Assembly (NCBI GenBank): GCA_947452455.1
Contig: CANGBX010000006.1
Location: 124,001 to 188,000, forward strand
Direction of reading: 5' to 3'
DNA length: 64,000 nt
Origin: Beijerinckiaceae bacterium
GTDB taxonomy: Bacteria; Pseudomonadota; Alphaproteobacteria; Rhizobiales; Beijerinckiaceae
In this document: one piece after another, positions 63,468 through 64,000 of the stretch
Layout: each line of letters begins with the position of its first letter
Position numbering within the stretch: position 1 is the first letter of the stretch
Notes under the pieces: generated by a model
Database searches by the model: none
What the model was told of the DNA's origin: nothing
Seen by the model: the letters and a program-made list of their open reading frames with translations, nothing else
Translations under genes and position numbers: made by a program

Positions 63468-64000
63468 ATGCGTAGCCTGACGTTCCGCCGCCCTGATGAT
63501 TGGCATGTGCATTTTCGCGATAGCGTGATGATGCAAACAGTCGTGCCCTATACGGCGCGCGCCTTTGCTCGGGCGATTGTCATGCCCAATCTCACGCCGC
63601 CCGTCACAACGACTGCTATGGCGCAAGACTATCGTCAGCGTATTCTGGCCTGCGTGCCGAAGGGTGTTTCTTTCACGCCGTTGATGACCTGTTATTTGAC
63701 AGACCATACGGACGCTAAAGACTTGATCGGTGGTTTCAAGTCCGGTGTGTTCACGGCAGCCAAGCTTTACCCCGCTCACGCGACCACCAATTCCGAGCAT
63801 GGCGTGACATCTGTCGACCATATCATGCCCGTGTTGGAAGCTATGGCGGAGGCGGGCATGCCCTTGCTCACCCATGGTGAAGTGACGCGGCCAGAGGTTG
63901 ATATTTTCGATCGCGAAGCGCGCTTTGCGGATGAGATTCTCGAGCCGCTTTTGCGTCGCCTGCCGACACTTCGTGTTGTGATGGAGCATATTACGACGCA
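63468..64000 (+). CDS. pyrC: Dihydroorotase, PyrC type (partial, C-terminus off the edge)
   Basis: The first 177 codons lie in the window. [18 protein letters not shown] includes the metal-binding HxH near residue 13; the carbamylated lysine is in [17 protein letters not shown] near 98, and a later metal His is in THGE near 135. It closes carbamoyl-aspartate in pyrimidine synthesis. It starts 14 bases after maeB with GGGGA before the ATG. Confidence 0.9.
   Translation, partial: MRSLTFRRPDDWHVHFRDSVMMQTVVPYTARAFARAIVMPNLTPPVTTTAMAQDYRQRILACVPKGVSFTPLMTCYLTDHTDAKDLIGGFKSGVFTAAKLYPAHATTNSEHGVTSVDHIMPVLEAMAEAGMPLLTHGEVTRPEVDIFDREARFADEILEPLLRRLPTLRVVMEHITT

Noticed and set aside
1-64000. tRNA genes
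   Set aside because: I looked for T-loop sequences of the GGTTCGAATCC type on both strands and found none outside protein genes; a tRNA scan would be decisive.

Overview
The window is about 64 kb of gene-dense chromosome, roughly 58-60 % G+C by eye. It comes from an alphaproteobacterium, most likely of the order Hyphomicrobiales (Rhizobiales). The supporting evidence is the alphaproteobacteria-typical gene set (RcdA/DUF1465, DUF1013, DUF1192, two DUF465 proteins, DUF4164-ZapA-6S RNA-fau, class I aldolase in a tkt-gap-pgk-fba cluster, malic enzyme fused to a phosphotransacetylase domain) and the ruvCAB-ybgC-tolQRAB-pal-cpoB-tilS-ftsH gene order. I cannot assign a genus. I see no tRNA, rRNA, CRISPR array, transposase, integrase or prophage gene.

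Layout. 0-9 kb: start of purE, two DUF465 proteins, a TauE/SafE exporter, two acyl-CoA synthetases facing each other, a DUF1013 regulator, a quinone oxidoreductase, DUF1192, rcdA and rpmE. 9-18 kb: an ABC exporter, a MotA/ExbB-like plus OmpA-like pair, an inositol-phosphatase family protein, a Sel1-repeat protein with a ThiE-like protein, yebC, ymdB, fau and a candidate 6S RNA. 18-19.4 kb: a BrnT/BrnA toxin-antitoxin pair inserted between the 6S RNA and zapA. 19.5-25 kb: tkt, gap, pgk and fba of central carbon metabolism. 25-37 kb: ftsH, tilS, the Tol-Pal envelope system and the RuvABC Holliday-junction machinery, interrupted by a MazE/MazF-type pair between ybgC and ruvB. 37-49.7 kb: a second TauE/SafE exporter, arsC, glmM, serC, a HigB/HigA-type pair, an EamA transporter, purA, a Rhizobiales-type membrane protein, rpoH, rluD and a flavoprotein.

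49.7-57.8 kb is the accessory part. It holds an IclR regulator, a class II aldolase/adducin protein, an orphan NMT1/SsuA-like binding protein, an ACMSD-like amidohydrolase, a LysR regulator, two adjacent monocupins and an EutA-type reactivase without EutBC. The gene content suggests catabolism of an unknown (possibly aromatic or carboxylated) substrate. 57.9-64 kb returns to core genes: a DEAD-box helicase, serA, maeB and the start of pyrC.

Two patterns run through the window. Nine copies of an 82-90 bp palindromic repeat lie only between genes, six of them at convergent gene ends, and the inner stem changes in a compensatory way between copies. Three different type II toxin-antitoxin modules sit at junctions between core genes, each with an inverted repeat immediately upstream. 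Two near-identical CtrA-like boxes precede tolQ and pal.
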